Shown piece by piece: positions 1 through 8,425 of a stretch of 26,334 bases of DNA. The position numbers and the translations under genes are program-made. Source of the DNA: JAQVSH01 sp964451605 (GTDB lineage: Bacteria > Bacteroidota > Bacteroidia > Bacteroidales > UBA4181); NCBI GenBank assembly GCA_964451605.1, contig CAYVJA010000040.1:1-26334 (forward strand), read 5' to 3'. Within the stretch, counting starts at the first letter, position 1, and every line of letters begins with the position of its first letter. The notes beneath the pieces were generated by a model. That model was not told where the DNA came from and made no database searches. It worked only from the letters and a program-made list of their open reading frames with translations.

Positions 1-1396
1 TTGCCCAGGTTGTCGAGGACTACTGCGGTGCCGTAGACCGGGTTCTCTTCGGTTGGGGTGGCCTGGCTGCCAAACCAGAGGGGAAGCCAGGAGCCTTCGG
101 GGGTTTGTTGCTGTTCGAGCCAGCGGGCAATGCGTTGGCAGCTGCGGGTCACTCTTGCGGCAAGGGGGGCCGGAAGTGCGGGAAGCCAAAGCCGGAATGC
201 CTGAAAGGTGTGGGCTGAGAGATCGGGAGCGCTTCGGTCGAAGGGAAGTTTTCCCCACCCCCTGCAAAAGGTGGGAATGCCGCCATCGCTGTTTTGGATG
301 CCCAGTAGCCATGCAATACCGGCTCCGATTTCGGGAGTGTAGTGGCCCGGCTCAAGGTTGTACAGTGCGATGAGGGCACCGGGGGTGTCGTCGGCATCGG
401 GAACCGAACCGGGCAGATGGGTCCAGCCCCATCCTCCCGGAGCTGCTCCGGTGAAGGGATGTACCTCTTTGAATTGACGCTGTTTAATGAGTTGGGCGAG
501 ACCGTTGTATCGGGCTTTTCCGGTACCAAGTGCTTTGATGGCGAGAGAGGTGACCCACTGGCTCAAATTGATGTCTATTGGCCAGGATCCGTCCGAACGT
601 TGGGCTCCCACCAGAAAGGCGATGGATTTATCGGTTACCGGATGGGTTTTGTAGCCCGAGGTGATCAGGCTCATAGCCACAAAGGNNNNNNNNNNGCTTC
701 CAGAAACCCGCCGTGCGCGGGCTGCAGCCTTTCTAATACACGCAGACAGGGATTTGTTGCCCACTCCCGGAGCCAGAAAAACCAACGCCCCTTGTCCTCT
801 TTGTGGCGGACAATACCTACCGCAATCAGTGCGGGAATGGCATAGCTCACTACCGGCAGCCGGAGCAGACGGAAAGTGCTTTGGGGCAGAAGAGCCAGTT
901 CGAACGGGAAGCGGGGTACTTGCCTGCAAGAACCTATCAGACCGGTAATAGAGCACATCAGCAGTATAGGCACCGAAAAGGTGAGATCGGTTCCGTAGTA
1001 GGAGAGTACACCCCTGATAATTGTAGAGTCGGTGAGCCCTCCAAACTGCTTTTCGATGGTGGACCGGGCTGCTTCGGGTGCCCGCCCCCCGGCATGAAGC
1101 GCCGCCAGCGAAAGGAGCGTTGCGGTTAGGTTGGCTTTGCTTTCGGGGGTATCGCCCCAGGCCCCTTCGGGGAGCATGGTCTCTTCGAGCCACTGATACC
1201 CCTTTTCAATCAACGCTGCATATTTTTCCGCATCCATGCAGCGCAGTGCCACGATAGCGGTTGCCGTTGAAACCGCACCCGACGATAGCTTGCCTTCCCA
1301 AGTGCCATCCTCCCTCCTTTGCCGGAGAAGTTGGTTCTCAAGGTGCAGCAGACATTCGTGCAGCGAAATGGGGTTGTCGGTGGAATGGGGGCTCAT
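1..1396 (-). CDS. Squalene-hopene-cyclase-like class II terpene cyclase (partial, interrupted by a 10-N gap)
   Basis: Predicted alpha/alpha-barrel cyclase that would protonate an isoprenoid double bond and cyclise the chain. The N-terminal part (671-1396) has a QW-like repeat, REDGTWEG, near residue 30. Past the gap the protein resumes in another frame (683 down to 1) and is clearly the same family: QRSDGSWPI, GGWGWT, then the class II acid motif in VPDADDT (DxDD = DADD, coded at 387-398), QNSDGGIPTF and YGTAVVLDNL. About 470 residues are visible against roughly 630 for bacterial squalene-hopene cyclases, so the C-terminus lies beyond base 1. It is the last visible gene of the operon. The frame change falls exactly at the Ns, so I treat it as an assembly artefact. 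Family assignment is firm; the substrate (squalene or a polyprenyl diphosphate) is unknown. Confidence 0.85.
686..695. other. Assembly gap (10 N) inside the cyclase gene
   Basis: Ten Ns split the class II cyclase. Coding continues on both sides in different minus-strand frames with matching family homology, so the true gap length is not ten. Confidence 0.95.
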
Positions 1397-1454
1397 AGCT
1401 TGGGTATTACAGGGAGAGGGATTTTCTGAAATATCGGCGAATCAGGGTTAGGCG

Positions 1455-2432
1455 TTAAGAGGAGGAAGAGCAGCCCAGGGCCAACAGGCCGTAAAAGGTG
1501 TACTCGCTATCGGTCTCCTCGTCCAGAATGGTGCTGCAAAAGCCGCCATCCACGCACCAATGATCGCTGATAAAGGGTTTGGCGGGATAGAGGGGCTCCT
1601 CGCCGCACAGGTGGAGAGCGAATAGGGCGGTTGCCGTTGATAAAAGATCGGGGAGGGGCGAACCGGCTGTGGCTCTGAAGCCTCCGGTGTGATCCTGGAG
1701 CAATCGTAAGGCGGCGATATCCTCCGCGAGGGGTTGCCCCCATAAAAGTACCGTTACGCAGAGCGCAGCAGCCGTTGCATTGGCCGATGCGCTACTGCCG
1801 TCGGGAAGGTTCGACCATCCCCCGCCAGGAACATGGAAAGGCATGAGTAGCGCCTCTGCTTCACTGCCTGAGAAGGGCCTAAACCCGGTAGCTTCCGACA
1901 AACCGAGTGCAATAAAGAGCGAATAGGGCGAAGAAAGCTGGTGGTTGGGGAAATCAACGGGCCGGTTTCGTTCCCACAACAGCTGAAATGCCAGTCGCTC
2001 TCTTTTGGTGTGAATCGGAATCCATCGGTGGGGAATCGGAAAGCGATCGGGGGTGGTGAGAGAGAGCCGTTTTCTCCATTCGAGCCACCTTACGGCCTGC
2101 CACGAACGCGAAAGCGATGCCAAATGCACCAAATCCAGTTCGTCGACCCGCTGTTGCGAAAGGAAGCGCTTTATGGGAGCCAGCTCGGGGCCGGCGTTCA
2201 GGGCAATGCAACAGGAGAGGGCAAAGGGCAGATAATAGAGATCGGGGGCCGAAGATTTATTTACGAAGAGTCCTTCCGCAGTTCGCTGCCCAAGAATAAA
2301 TTGGGTTATCAAGGGTACGGCCTGGTTCGAAAGGTGCGAAACCCCGTTAGAAAGGCGATTGAGCAGTGCCTCCGAAATTGACCGGGGGGCACGCCTTCCT
2401 CTTTTTGAAACCAAAGGTTGCGCGGAGGCCAT
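1455..2432 (-). CDS. Prenyltransferase/squalene-oxidase-repeat alpha-barrel protein
   Basis: 325 residues resembling the alpha/alpha toroid of terpene cyclases and protein prenyltransferase beta subunits. Family-like repeats lie in the C-terminal half: PGGGWSNLP (202-210), TGGFRA (249-254) followed by PDLLSTATALFAL, DGGF (295-298), and a terminal DSEYTFYGLLALG. The zinc-ligand D-x-C of true protein farnesyl/geranylgeranyl transferases is not seen; the equivalent stretch reads PDLLSTA. No DxDD motif is seen either. It may be a non-catalytic partner or second half-barrel for the neighbouring cyclase, or a different cyclase. The N-terminal 150 residues are divergent. The stop lies 58 bases before the cyclase start, and the start is 8 bases after the stop of the prenyl synthase fusion, consistent with one transcript. 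Function is inferred from fold and context only. Confidence 0.7.
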   Translation of the reverse strand: MASAQPLVSKRGRRAPRSISEALLNRLSNGVSHLSNQAVPLITQFILGQRTAEGLFVNKSSAPDLYYLPFALSCCIALNAGPELAPIKRFLSQQRVDELDLVHLASLSRSWQAVRWLEWRKRLSLTTPDRFPIPHRWIPIHTKRERLAFQLLWERNRPVDFPNHQLSSPYSLFIALGLSEATGFRPFSGSEAEALLMPFHVPGGGWSNLPDGSSASANATAAALCVTVLLWGQPLAEDIAALRLLQDHTGGFRATAGSPLPDLLSTATALFALHLCGEEPLYPAKPFISDHWCVDGGFCSTILDEETDSEYTFYGLLALGCSSSS

Positions 2433-2440
2433 AAAACGAG

Positions 2441-4084
2441 CTATTTAAGAATCTTTCCGGTTACTCTGAAGAGAAAGCGTTTCAGATCGGAGTTCTCCAC
2501 ATCGCGCAGCGAACGTATGGCACTCTTCCTGTAATGTTCGTACATCTGTTTAATACGGCGAACGGCCTGTTCAATTTTGGGCCGGAGAGCAGGGTTGTCC
2601 GGCAAGAGTGCCGATGACTCCCTCGGTCGCAACAGAGAAGCCGATTCTTCGGGCGTTGCAATTTCGAAGAGGGCAGCCAGAACGGCCGAGGGCCGTAGGT
2701 GATGGTTGTCGCTTTCCGAATAGTCGTCCAGATCGTCCTGCAGTTGATAGGCAATCCCCAGGAAGGTACAGTAACTTTTCAGAGCCGAGCGCAACCCGGC
2801 ATCGGCCCGGGCGGCAATTGCCCCGAAATCGATGGCAGCTTCGAAAGCAGGGGATGTCTTCAGACGAAATATCTCAATCACCTCCTCGAGCGAAATGATG
2901 CGGGGATGATTCATCCAGTTGAGCTCAAGCCCCTGCCCTTCACATAGCGCGCAGTGAGCCTCCGTGGCACTTTGCATAAGCTCCTGTCGGATTTTCATGG
3001 CTGCAAAGGCCGCTTCGTTATCGGTGTCTCCGGTATCGGGATTGCAGCTCACGATAAGCCGGTACCCTTCGCCCAGTAAAAAATCGCCCACATTGAGCGC
3101 CACCGGTACACCATACTCTTTGTGCAGGGTTTGTACGCCATACCGGAAATCGTCTTTATCTTCAATATCATCATGTACCAGCGAGGCTTTGTGGAAGCAC
3201 TCAATGGCTACGGCACTCTGCATGACAAAAGGGGGCGGGTTGGTGGTGCCGGTCAGTGTCATATAGACAGCCGCCTCAAGATAGGGTCTCCACCGTTTCC
3301 CTTCGCCCGACAGACATTCACGGGCCATTTGGGCAGTCTGGTGGTCGGCCGTTCCCATCAGCCGGTTAAGAGACTCGGGATGGAACCAACTTTGCACCTT
3401 CTCCCGGATCATATCCAGATCCATGGGGCGAGCCACATGGCTGTCTTTGAGTCCGATGGCACGGATAACCCTCTCCATATCTACGGTGGTTCCTTTACAT
3501 CCGTTGCAGTTCAGGGGAATGGCTATTCCCGGGATGGCATGGTTTACCAGCAAAGGGAAGGCTCTTTCGAGCGAGTCGAGGCAGGCCACACCAATCACGG
3601 CTTCAATCTGGCCGCTCTCTATCAGGCCCACCACCGGGGTGAAGCCTTCGGCCACCACACACATCATACCCAGTTTCTCAGCCTCCTCTTCCAGGTAGCC
3701 GATTGAACAGGCGTGACATTTTTCGCAGAGCAGCCCAAACTGATCGAATCCGGCCTGACACTTTGCTTCGGCATGGAGACACTGGGGCATGAGCAGGATT
3801 TTCCGTTCGAAAGGCACAGAGGCCACAATTCCCTTCCAAAGGGTATTGTTAATATGCACCATAATCCAGTCGTGCCAAGTTTCGGGCAGATTGTACCGGC
3901 TTCGAAACTCCTTTGCCATCTCCTGCAACTCTTCCATAGAGAGCGGGGGAAGGGCCTTCTTTTCGGCCATAAAGGTTTCGATGTTACCGATTACCGACTC
4001 TCTCTCTAAAATGGAGTCAGGTACCCGCTTATCGAGCCCTGTTTCTGCGAATGGTCTCTCTTTATCCATAAGCCCCGAATCCAA
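2441..4084 (-). CDS. DUF116 domain fused to trans-isoprenyl diphosphate synthase
   Basis: 547 residues in two parts. Residues about 20-215 match DUF116, a cysteine-rich domain of unknown function; cysteines fall at 102, 109, 120, 123, 126, 142, 168, 193 and 196, including LNCNGCKG, and could hold metal or FeS. Residues about 235-547 are a polyprenyl synthetase that condenses IPP with an allylic diphosphate. It has GEGKRWRP for IPP binding, first Asp-rich motif DDIED (305-309) and second motif DDLDD (450-454). After the first motif the usual RRG reads RYG. The residues 5 and 4 positions before the first motif are Ala and Ser, small rather than aromatic, as in longer-chain synthases, which suggests a product of C20 or more. 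The start overlaps the radical SAM gene by 23 bases, pointing to translational coupling. Confidence 0.88.
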   Translation of the reverse strand: MDSGLMDKERPFAETGLDKRVPDSILERESVIGNIETFMAEKKALPPLSMEELQEMAKEFRSRYNLPETWHDWIMVHINNTLWKGIVASVPFERKILLMPQCLHAEAKCQAGFDQFGLLCEKCHACSIGYLEEEAEKLGMMCVVAEGFTPVVGLIESGQIEAVIGVACLDSLERAFPLLVNHAIPGIAIPLNCNGCKGTTVDMERVIRAIGLKDSHVARPMDLDMIREKVQSWFHPESLNRLMGTADHQTAQMARECLSGEGKRWRPYLEAAVYMTLTGTTNPPPFVMQSAVAIECFHKASLVHDDIEDKDDFRYGVQTLHKEYGVPVALNVGDFLLGEGYRLIVSCNPDTGDTDNEAAFAAMKIRQELMQSATEAHCALCEGQGLELNWMNHPRIISLEEVIEIFRLKTSPAFEAAIDFGAIAARADAGLRSALKSYCTFLGIAYQLQDDLDDYSESDNHHLRPSAVLAALFEIATPEESASLLRPRESSALLPDNPALRPKIEQAVRRIKQMYEHYRKSAIRSLRDVENSDLKRFLFRVTGKILK

Positions 4085-5282
4085 AGAAGTAATATTTTTT
4101 CGCGAACCGATAGAAGGGATTGCTCTCGGGAATCTCTCTGCCAGGGATGTGGTGCCCGCTCACGCACTGCATAGCGGCAAGCTCCCTGTAAGCCGTACCC
4201 CTGGCCGATGAGTCCGGAATATTCTGCTGTTCCAGATAGCTCAGCAGGGCATCGGGTTGTTCCAGGAGGATACATCCTCTTGTAGTAGAGGCAGTCAACT
4301 TTCGAAGGTCGGACAGAAAGGCAGATTGGGCAAATATTTCTTCCAGGTTGGTGCCCTCTTCGTTAAGCGTCTCGGCTGCAAACTGAATAGGAGGACAGAA
4401 CTCCACAGCCCCTTCGGGCGAGATATGGTGGCTTACCCCCATAGCTCCCGGGCAAAGGGCATTTCCTTCTGCATCCCAGTAGGTCTCAATAATCAGTAAA
4501 GGGGCTTTCATCCGTTGATCCACTATAAACCGCCGCAGCGAAAGAATCTGCTCTTCCGACAGGGCATTGGCAGGGTTTGGATCGGGGCCGGCCGGCCGGT
4601 AGATATAATACCAGAGATAGTGTACCCCTTTTTCGGCAAGAAATTGGATATACTCTTCGCTCACCAGCTCGTCGAAATTGCTCTTTCCAATGCTGGCGGC
4701 AACTCCGGTAATCAGTTGTTCGTCGGTGCAGTAGGAGAGCCCCCGCAGAGAACGGGCAAATACATCCTCTTTTCCGCGTCGCAGCCGACTCTCCGTTTCG
4801 AGCCCTTCGATACTTATCAGTGGAGAAACATTTGCCAGTTTGCGCATCTTTTTGGCCATTTCGGCCGTCAGGGTGGTGCCATTCGTAAAGAGTTGGAAAT
4901 AGCAATCGGGATGTTTGGCGATTACCTCGAAAAGCGACTCATAAAGCAGCGGTTCCCCGCCCAGGAGCCCAAAGAAACAGGAGCCCCGCTTTTTGGCGGT
5001 TGTAACTATGCCGTCGAACTGCTTTGCGGTGAGGCTTCGGGCTGGACGAGTCTGGGTTACCCAACATCCCCTGCAGGCCAGATTGCATCGATTGGTAAGT
5101 GAAATCATCAGAAAAGCGGGGAAGAAGGGTTCTCCTTTTGCCAGCCGTTTTTCGAATTTTCGGAAATTCAAGGCACTTTTCAATCCGAAGGTATAGGCAA
5201 AATTCCAGACCAGTCTGGTTGGACAATCGCGCAGGATTCGCCAGCCCGGAGTGAGAATTTGAAAAGGAGTGGATAGAGCCAT
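4062..5282 (-). CDS. Radical SAM protein of the terpenoid operon
   Basis: 406 residues. The radical SAM cluster motif Cx3Cx2C is CNLACRGC (C66, C70, C73), and GGEP (108-111) is the SAM-binding motif, so a [4Fe-4S] cluster and reductive cleavage of SAM are expected from the family. Later cysteines C277, C296 and C337, in stretches such as ALCPGAM and VEFCPPIQ, may bind an auxiliary cluster in a short SPASM-like region, though this is not certain. Substrate unknown. Its position between a ferredoxin and a prenyl diphosphate synthase/cyclase set suggests it modifies an isoprenoid, as HpnH does for hopanoids, but I do not claim HpnH orthology. Its 3' end overlaps the next gene by 23 bases. Confidence 0.85.
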   Translation of the reverse strand: MALSTPFQILTPGWRILRDCPTRLVWNFAYTFGLKSALNFRKFEKRLAKGEPFFPAFLMISLTNRCNLACRGCWVTQTRPARSLTAKQFDGIVTTAKKRGSCFFGLLGGEPLLYESLFEVIAKHPDCYFQLFTNGTTLTAEMAKKMRKLANVSPLISIEGLETESRLRRGKEDVFARSLRGLSYCTDEQLITGVAASIGKSNFDELVSEEYIQFLAEKGVHYLWYYIYRPAGPDPNPANALSEEQILSLRRFIVDQRMKAPLLIIETYWDAEGNALCPGAMGVSHHISPEGAVEFCPPIQFAAETLNEEGTNLEEIFAQSAFLSDLRKLTASTTRGCILLEQPDALLSYLEQQNIPDSSARGTAYRELAAMQCVSGHHIPGREIPESNPFYRFAKKYYFFGFGAYG

Positions 5283-5315
5283 AGAGAAATATTGTAGCGA
5301 ATGGGGAAAATAGGG

Positions 5316-5984
5316 TTATTCGCGGGTGAGATTGCCTGGTTTGCGACGGCGTGCCGCTAATTGTTGGTAAAGATCGCGCTGTGCATAGAGTGCGGTTGGG
5401 TCAATACCTGTCTCCTCCTCCTGTTCGAGCCCGCCATTGATAGGCGATTTGAGATGTTTAGGAAATATGATGGCGGTTTCGGGGCAGATCCGGGCACAGG
5501 CAGGGCAGTCGGTTTTGCAGTTTTCGGGAACTGCCACCTCAACCAGCCCATCGGAATTATAGACCCCAAACATACAGAAGTCGACACATTTTCCGCAATT
5601 TGTGCAGCGATCGCGGTCGATGACCGGAAACCAGGGAACCCACTCTCCTTCGTAAACGGGCAGGGTTACCTCGAAGGGATTGCCCCCCTTCTCTATTTTC
5701 AGTGTCTCCAACGCTTCACTAACGGGGCGGGTTCTCAGGTCGATCAGCGTAACAGGGGTATGTTTTGCCTGATAGCAGAGAGAAGATACGGCCCTGCTGT
5801 GACAGGCCGCAATCGTCCTTGCCCGCACGGTTTCCGGAGCCTTTACGGCGGAATGGCAGAGGTCGGGAACGATCTCAACCGAAAGACCCGCATTTTTTGC
5901 TGAGGCAGCCAAAGTGCGAACCGCTGCCGAATCGGTGAGATGACGAACAGAGCAGGCGCAAATCAAAAGATCGGGTTGTTCCAT
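5316..5984 (-). CDS. Two-[4Fe-4S] ferredoxin-like protein with Cys-containing N-terminal domain
   Basis: 222 residues. Two cluster motifs lie in the C-terminal half: CTNCGKCVDFCMFG (CxxCxxCx3C) and CKTDCPACARICPE. This is a bacterial-type 2x[4Fe-4S] arrangement with a longer first spacing in the second motif. The N-terminal 120 residues begin LLICACSVRHL and carry further cysteines and histidines; I do not recognise the domain with confidence. It is the first gene of the operon, 33 bases before the radical SAM gene, and is plausibly its electron donor (inference). Upstream on the minus strand TATCTTCG (6051-6044) resembles a Bacteroidetes TAnnTTTG -7 box with one mismatch, but no convincing -33 box is present, so the promoter is tentative. 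Confidence 0.8.
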   Translation of the reverse strand: MEQPDLLICACSVRHLTDSAAVRTLAASAKNAGLSVEIVPDLCHSAVKAPETVRARTIAACHSRAVSSLCYQAKHTPVTLIDLRTRPVSEALETLKIEKGGNPFEVTLPVYEGEWVPWFPVIDRDRCTNCGKCVDFCMFGVYNSDGLVEVAVPENCKTDCPACARICPETAIIFPKHLKSPINGGLEQEEETGIDPTALYAQRDLYQQLAARRRKPGNLTRE

Positions 5985-6157
5985 GAAGATGCAAATGCAT
6001 TAACGGATTTTAGGAGTGCGGCTTCCCGAAACTCCCGGTTCGGCGAAGATAAACCAAAAATGTTTACTATTTTCGCCTGAGGCGTATCGGAACAGTGTAG
6101 CAGAAAGCCTTCCGAACTATTATACCTTGCTTGTTTTATCTAAATCATATAAAATCT

Positions 6158-7953
6158 ATGAGGGCCATTTTATCTTTCTTTCTTTGCTTAGTTTTTAGTA
6201 ATGCTTTGATTTTTAATGTGTTCGGCCAGTGGAAGCCTGCGGGCGACAAAATCAAAACTCCCTGGGCCGAAAAGCTGACACCCGATAATGTGTGGCAGGA
6301 GTATCCCCGGCCTCTGCTCGAACGTACCGATTGGGTAAATCTGAATGGCCTCTGGAGTTATGCCATTGTGAACCCCGGTGTGGTTCCTGATAGTTACGAA
6401 GGCTCTATCCTGGTTCCCTTTGCTGTGGAATCGTCGCTTTCGGGTGTGCAAAAAACGGTAGGTAAGGATAAGCGTCTCTGGTATAAACGCACCTTTACGG
6501 TTCCTTCCGGATGGAAAGGGAAACGCGTCCTGCTCCATTTCGGAGCAGTCGACTGGCAGTCGGAGGTCTTTGTAAATGGGATTAAAGTGGGCGGACACAC
6601 GGGAGGATACACCCCCTTTTCTTTCGACATCACCTCTTGCCTCCAAAAGGGAGAGCAAACTTTGGTGGTGAGTGTATACGATCCCACCAACGATGGTTTT
6701 CAGCCCCGCGGCAAGCAGGTAAAGAATCCCGGAGGGATTTACTATACCCCCGTAACCGGTATCTGGCAGACGGTATGGCTCGAACCGGTTGCCGATGCCC
6801 ACCTGGAGGGGTTGGTTTCTGTACCTGATATCGATCAGCGTACCATTCGTGTGGAGCCCAAGGTGAAAGGGGCGGCCGATTTTCTGTTGATTCAGGTAAA
6901 AGAGGAGGGAAAGGTGATCTCTGAGGCCAGAACGGTGCCCGGCCAGGCAATTACCCTTCCGGTGCCCGACGCGAAACTCTGGAGTCCCGAAAGCCCCTTC
7001 CTCTACACCATGGATCTTACACTCTATCGTGCAGGAGTTGCCATAGACAAGGCCTCCAGCTATTTTGGCATGCGTAAAATATCGATGGCCGCAGATAAGG
7101 CAGGCATTCAGAGAATGTATCTCAACAACAAACCCTATTTTCAGTACGGCCCGCTCGACCAGGGGTGGTGGCCCGACGGTTTATATACCGCTCCCTGCGA
7201 TGAGGCTTTGGCATTCGATATTGTTAAGACCAAAGAGCTGGGTTTTACTATGATCAGAAAACATGTTAAGGTAGAACCTGCCCGCTGGTACTATCATGCC
7301 GATAAACTGGGTATTCTGGTATGGCAGGATATGCCCAGCGGAGACAATTCGCCCTCCTGGATTAGTCAGCGCTACTTTGATGGTCTGGAGTTAATACGTT
7401 CGCCCGAATCGGAAGCCAACTACCGTCGGGAGTGGAAGGAGATCATGGATCTCTGCTACTCCAATCCTTCGGTTGTGGTTTGGGTCCCTTTCAATGAGGC
7501 CTGGGGTCAGTTTAAAACAGTGGAAATTACCGAGTGGACTATGCAGTACGACCGATCGCGGTTGGTGAATTCGGCCAGTGGCGGAAACTTTTATCCTACC
7601 GGTCACATTGTCGACCTTCACAACTACCCCGGCCCTGCCATGTATCTTTTCGATGCAAAGCGGGTGAATGTTTTGGGAGAATATGGCGGGATTGGTCTGG
7701 CCCAAGAGGGCCATTTGTGGGCCGCCGNNNNNNNNNNNNNNNNNNNNNNNNNNNNNNNNNNNNNNNNNNNNNNNNNNNNNNNNNNNNNNNNNNNNNNNNN
7801 NNNNNNNNNNNNNNNNNNNNNNNNNNNNNNNNNNNNNNNNNNNATGTGGAGGTTGAGGTGAACGGACTGATGACGTACGACCGCAAATTGATGAAGGTCG
7901 ATACGGAGAGGGTCAGGAAGGCTAATTTGGAGGTGATTGAATCGATGCGCTGA
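6158..7953 (+). CDS. Secreted GH2 family glycoside hydrolase (interrupted by a 116-N gap)
   Basis: Retaining GH2 enzyme (beta-galactosidase/glucuronidase superfamily) probably acting on plant or host glycans in the periplasm or outside. I chose ATG 6158, which begins a signal peptide (MRAILSFFLCLVFS...FGQ), over an upstream TTG at 6131. A jelly-roll sugar-binding domain follows (LNGLWSY, RLWYKRTF, VDWQSEVFVNG), then an immunoglobulin-like domain, then the TIM barrel. The likely acid/base is E447 in PFNEAWGQ and the nucleophile E508 in VLGEYGG. The gap 7728-7843 removes part of the barrel. After it the reading continues one frame over as VEVEVNGLMTYDRK to the stop at 7951-7953, a typical C-terminus for this family. 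About 600 residues in total. Exact substrate cannot be told. Confidence 0.88.
7728..7843. other. Assembly gap (116 N) in the GH2 gene
   Basis: 116 Ns fall between the GH2 catalytic nucleophile region and its C-terminal tail. The reading frames on the two sides differ, so the estimated gap length is off. Confidence 0.95.
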
Positions 7954-7978
7954 CGCGCAAGTGCAGTGAAGCGCATTC

Positions 7979-8022
7979 GCGCTTCAAGAGCTCTGGTGCT
8001 GCGCTTCAAGAGCTCTGGTGCT
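7979..8022. repeat. Perfect 22-base tandem duplication
   Basis: Unit GCGCTTCAAGAGCTCTGGTG plus CT occurs twice in a row (7979-8000 and 8001-8022), followed by a partial third copy running into GCGCTTCGCGCG. The CTCTGGTGCT core recurs elsewhere in the window. Confidence 0.95.
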
Positions 8023-8080
8023 GCGCTTCGCGCGGGTGCATCGCGCTTTGCGCGAGTGCTCTGGTACTCTGGTACATTGA

Positions 8081-8127
8081 TTAATGGTGAGTGGTTAATG
8101 GTTAATGATTTTGAACGCGCAAGCGCG
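8081..8127. repeat. 47-base direct repeat, copy 1
   Basis: Begins TTAATGGTGAGTGGTTAATG and ends TTTTGAACGCGCAAGCGCG. It matches 8360-8406 at 46 of 47 bases; the one difference is GTTAATG against GTAAATG. It lies just left of the long palindrome. Confidence 0.95.
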
Positions 8128-8160
8128 GAGGGGTCGGATTATTGAGTGACGCAGGGGCTG

Positions 8161-8340
8161 GCCGTTTGGATGTAACTGGCCTCGGAGACATTGGATAAGT
8201 TGGGCGGGGACCCATCGCTCTCAATGAGCGCTAAAAAGAGGAGCTGTTTGAGCGAAGCGAGTTCTCCTCTTTTAGCGAATGAGAGCGCGAATGGGTCGAC
8301 AAACTTGTCATGTCGAAGAGGTAGTTACATCCAAATAGGC
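8161..8340. repeat. 180-base imperfect palindrome (foldback element)
   Basis: The left arm from 8161 and the reverse complement of the right arm from 8340 align almost end to end with small indels. Shared blocks include TTTGGATGTAACT, GACCCAT, GCTCTCA, CGCTAAAA and GAGGAG. The loop lies around 8244-8262 (CTGTTTGAGCGAAGCGAG). No transposase is present. It could be a MITE-like or REP-like foldback, or the DNA for a structured RNA. Confidence 0.85.
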
Positions 8341-8359
8341 GGGAATTAATGGTTAATGG

Positions 8360-8406
8360 TTAATGGTGAGTGGTTAATGGTAAATGATTTTGAACGCGCA
8401 AGCGCG
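8360..8406. repeat. 47-base direct repeat, copy 2
   Basis: 46 of 47 bases identical to 8081-8127. It ends 19 bases before the metallopeptidase start codon, so part of that gene's leader is repeat-derived. Confidence 0.95.
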
Positions 8407-8425
8407 ATTATTTAATGTGTGTGGG

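Larger units (their letters stand above)
7954..8425. other. Repeat-rich 472-base intergenic region
   Basis: I see no gene here. It is filled by a 22-base tandem duplication, GCGC-TT-GCGC mini-palindromes, TTAATGG-type repeats, two 47-base direct repeats and, between those, a 180-base imperfect palindrome. These are listed separately. Confidence 0.8.

Noticed and set aside
1455..2432. Protein farnesyl/geranylgeranyl transferase beta subunit
   Set aside because: The zinc ligand pair is not conserved and no alpha subunit is present.
3122..3706. 194-codon plus-strand open frame
   Set aside because: Lies opposite the DUF116-prenyl synthase fusion, whose motifs are intact. No support of its own.
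4062..5282. HpnH (adenosylhopane synthase)
   Set aside because: The Cx3Cx2C and GGEP motifs are generic, and I could not see HpnH-specific features, so only radical SAM is called.
8161..8340. Insertion sequence
   Set aside because: No transposase frame; only a foldback structure between direct repeats.
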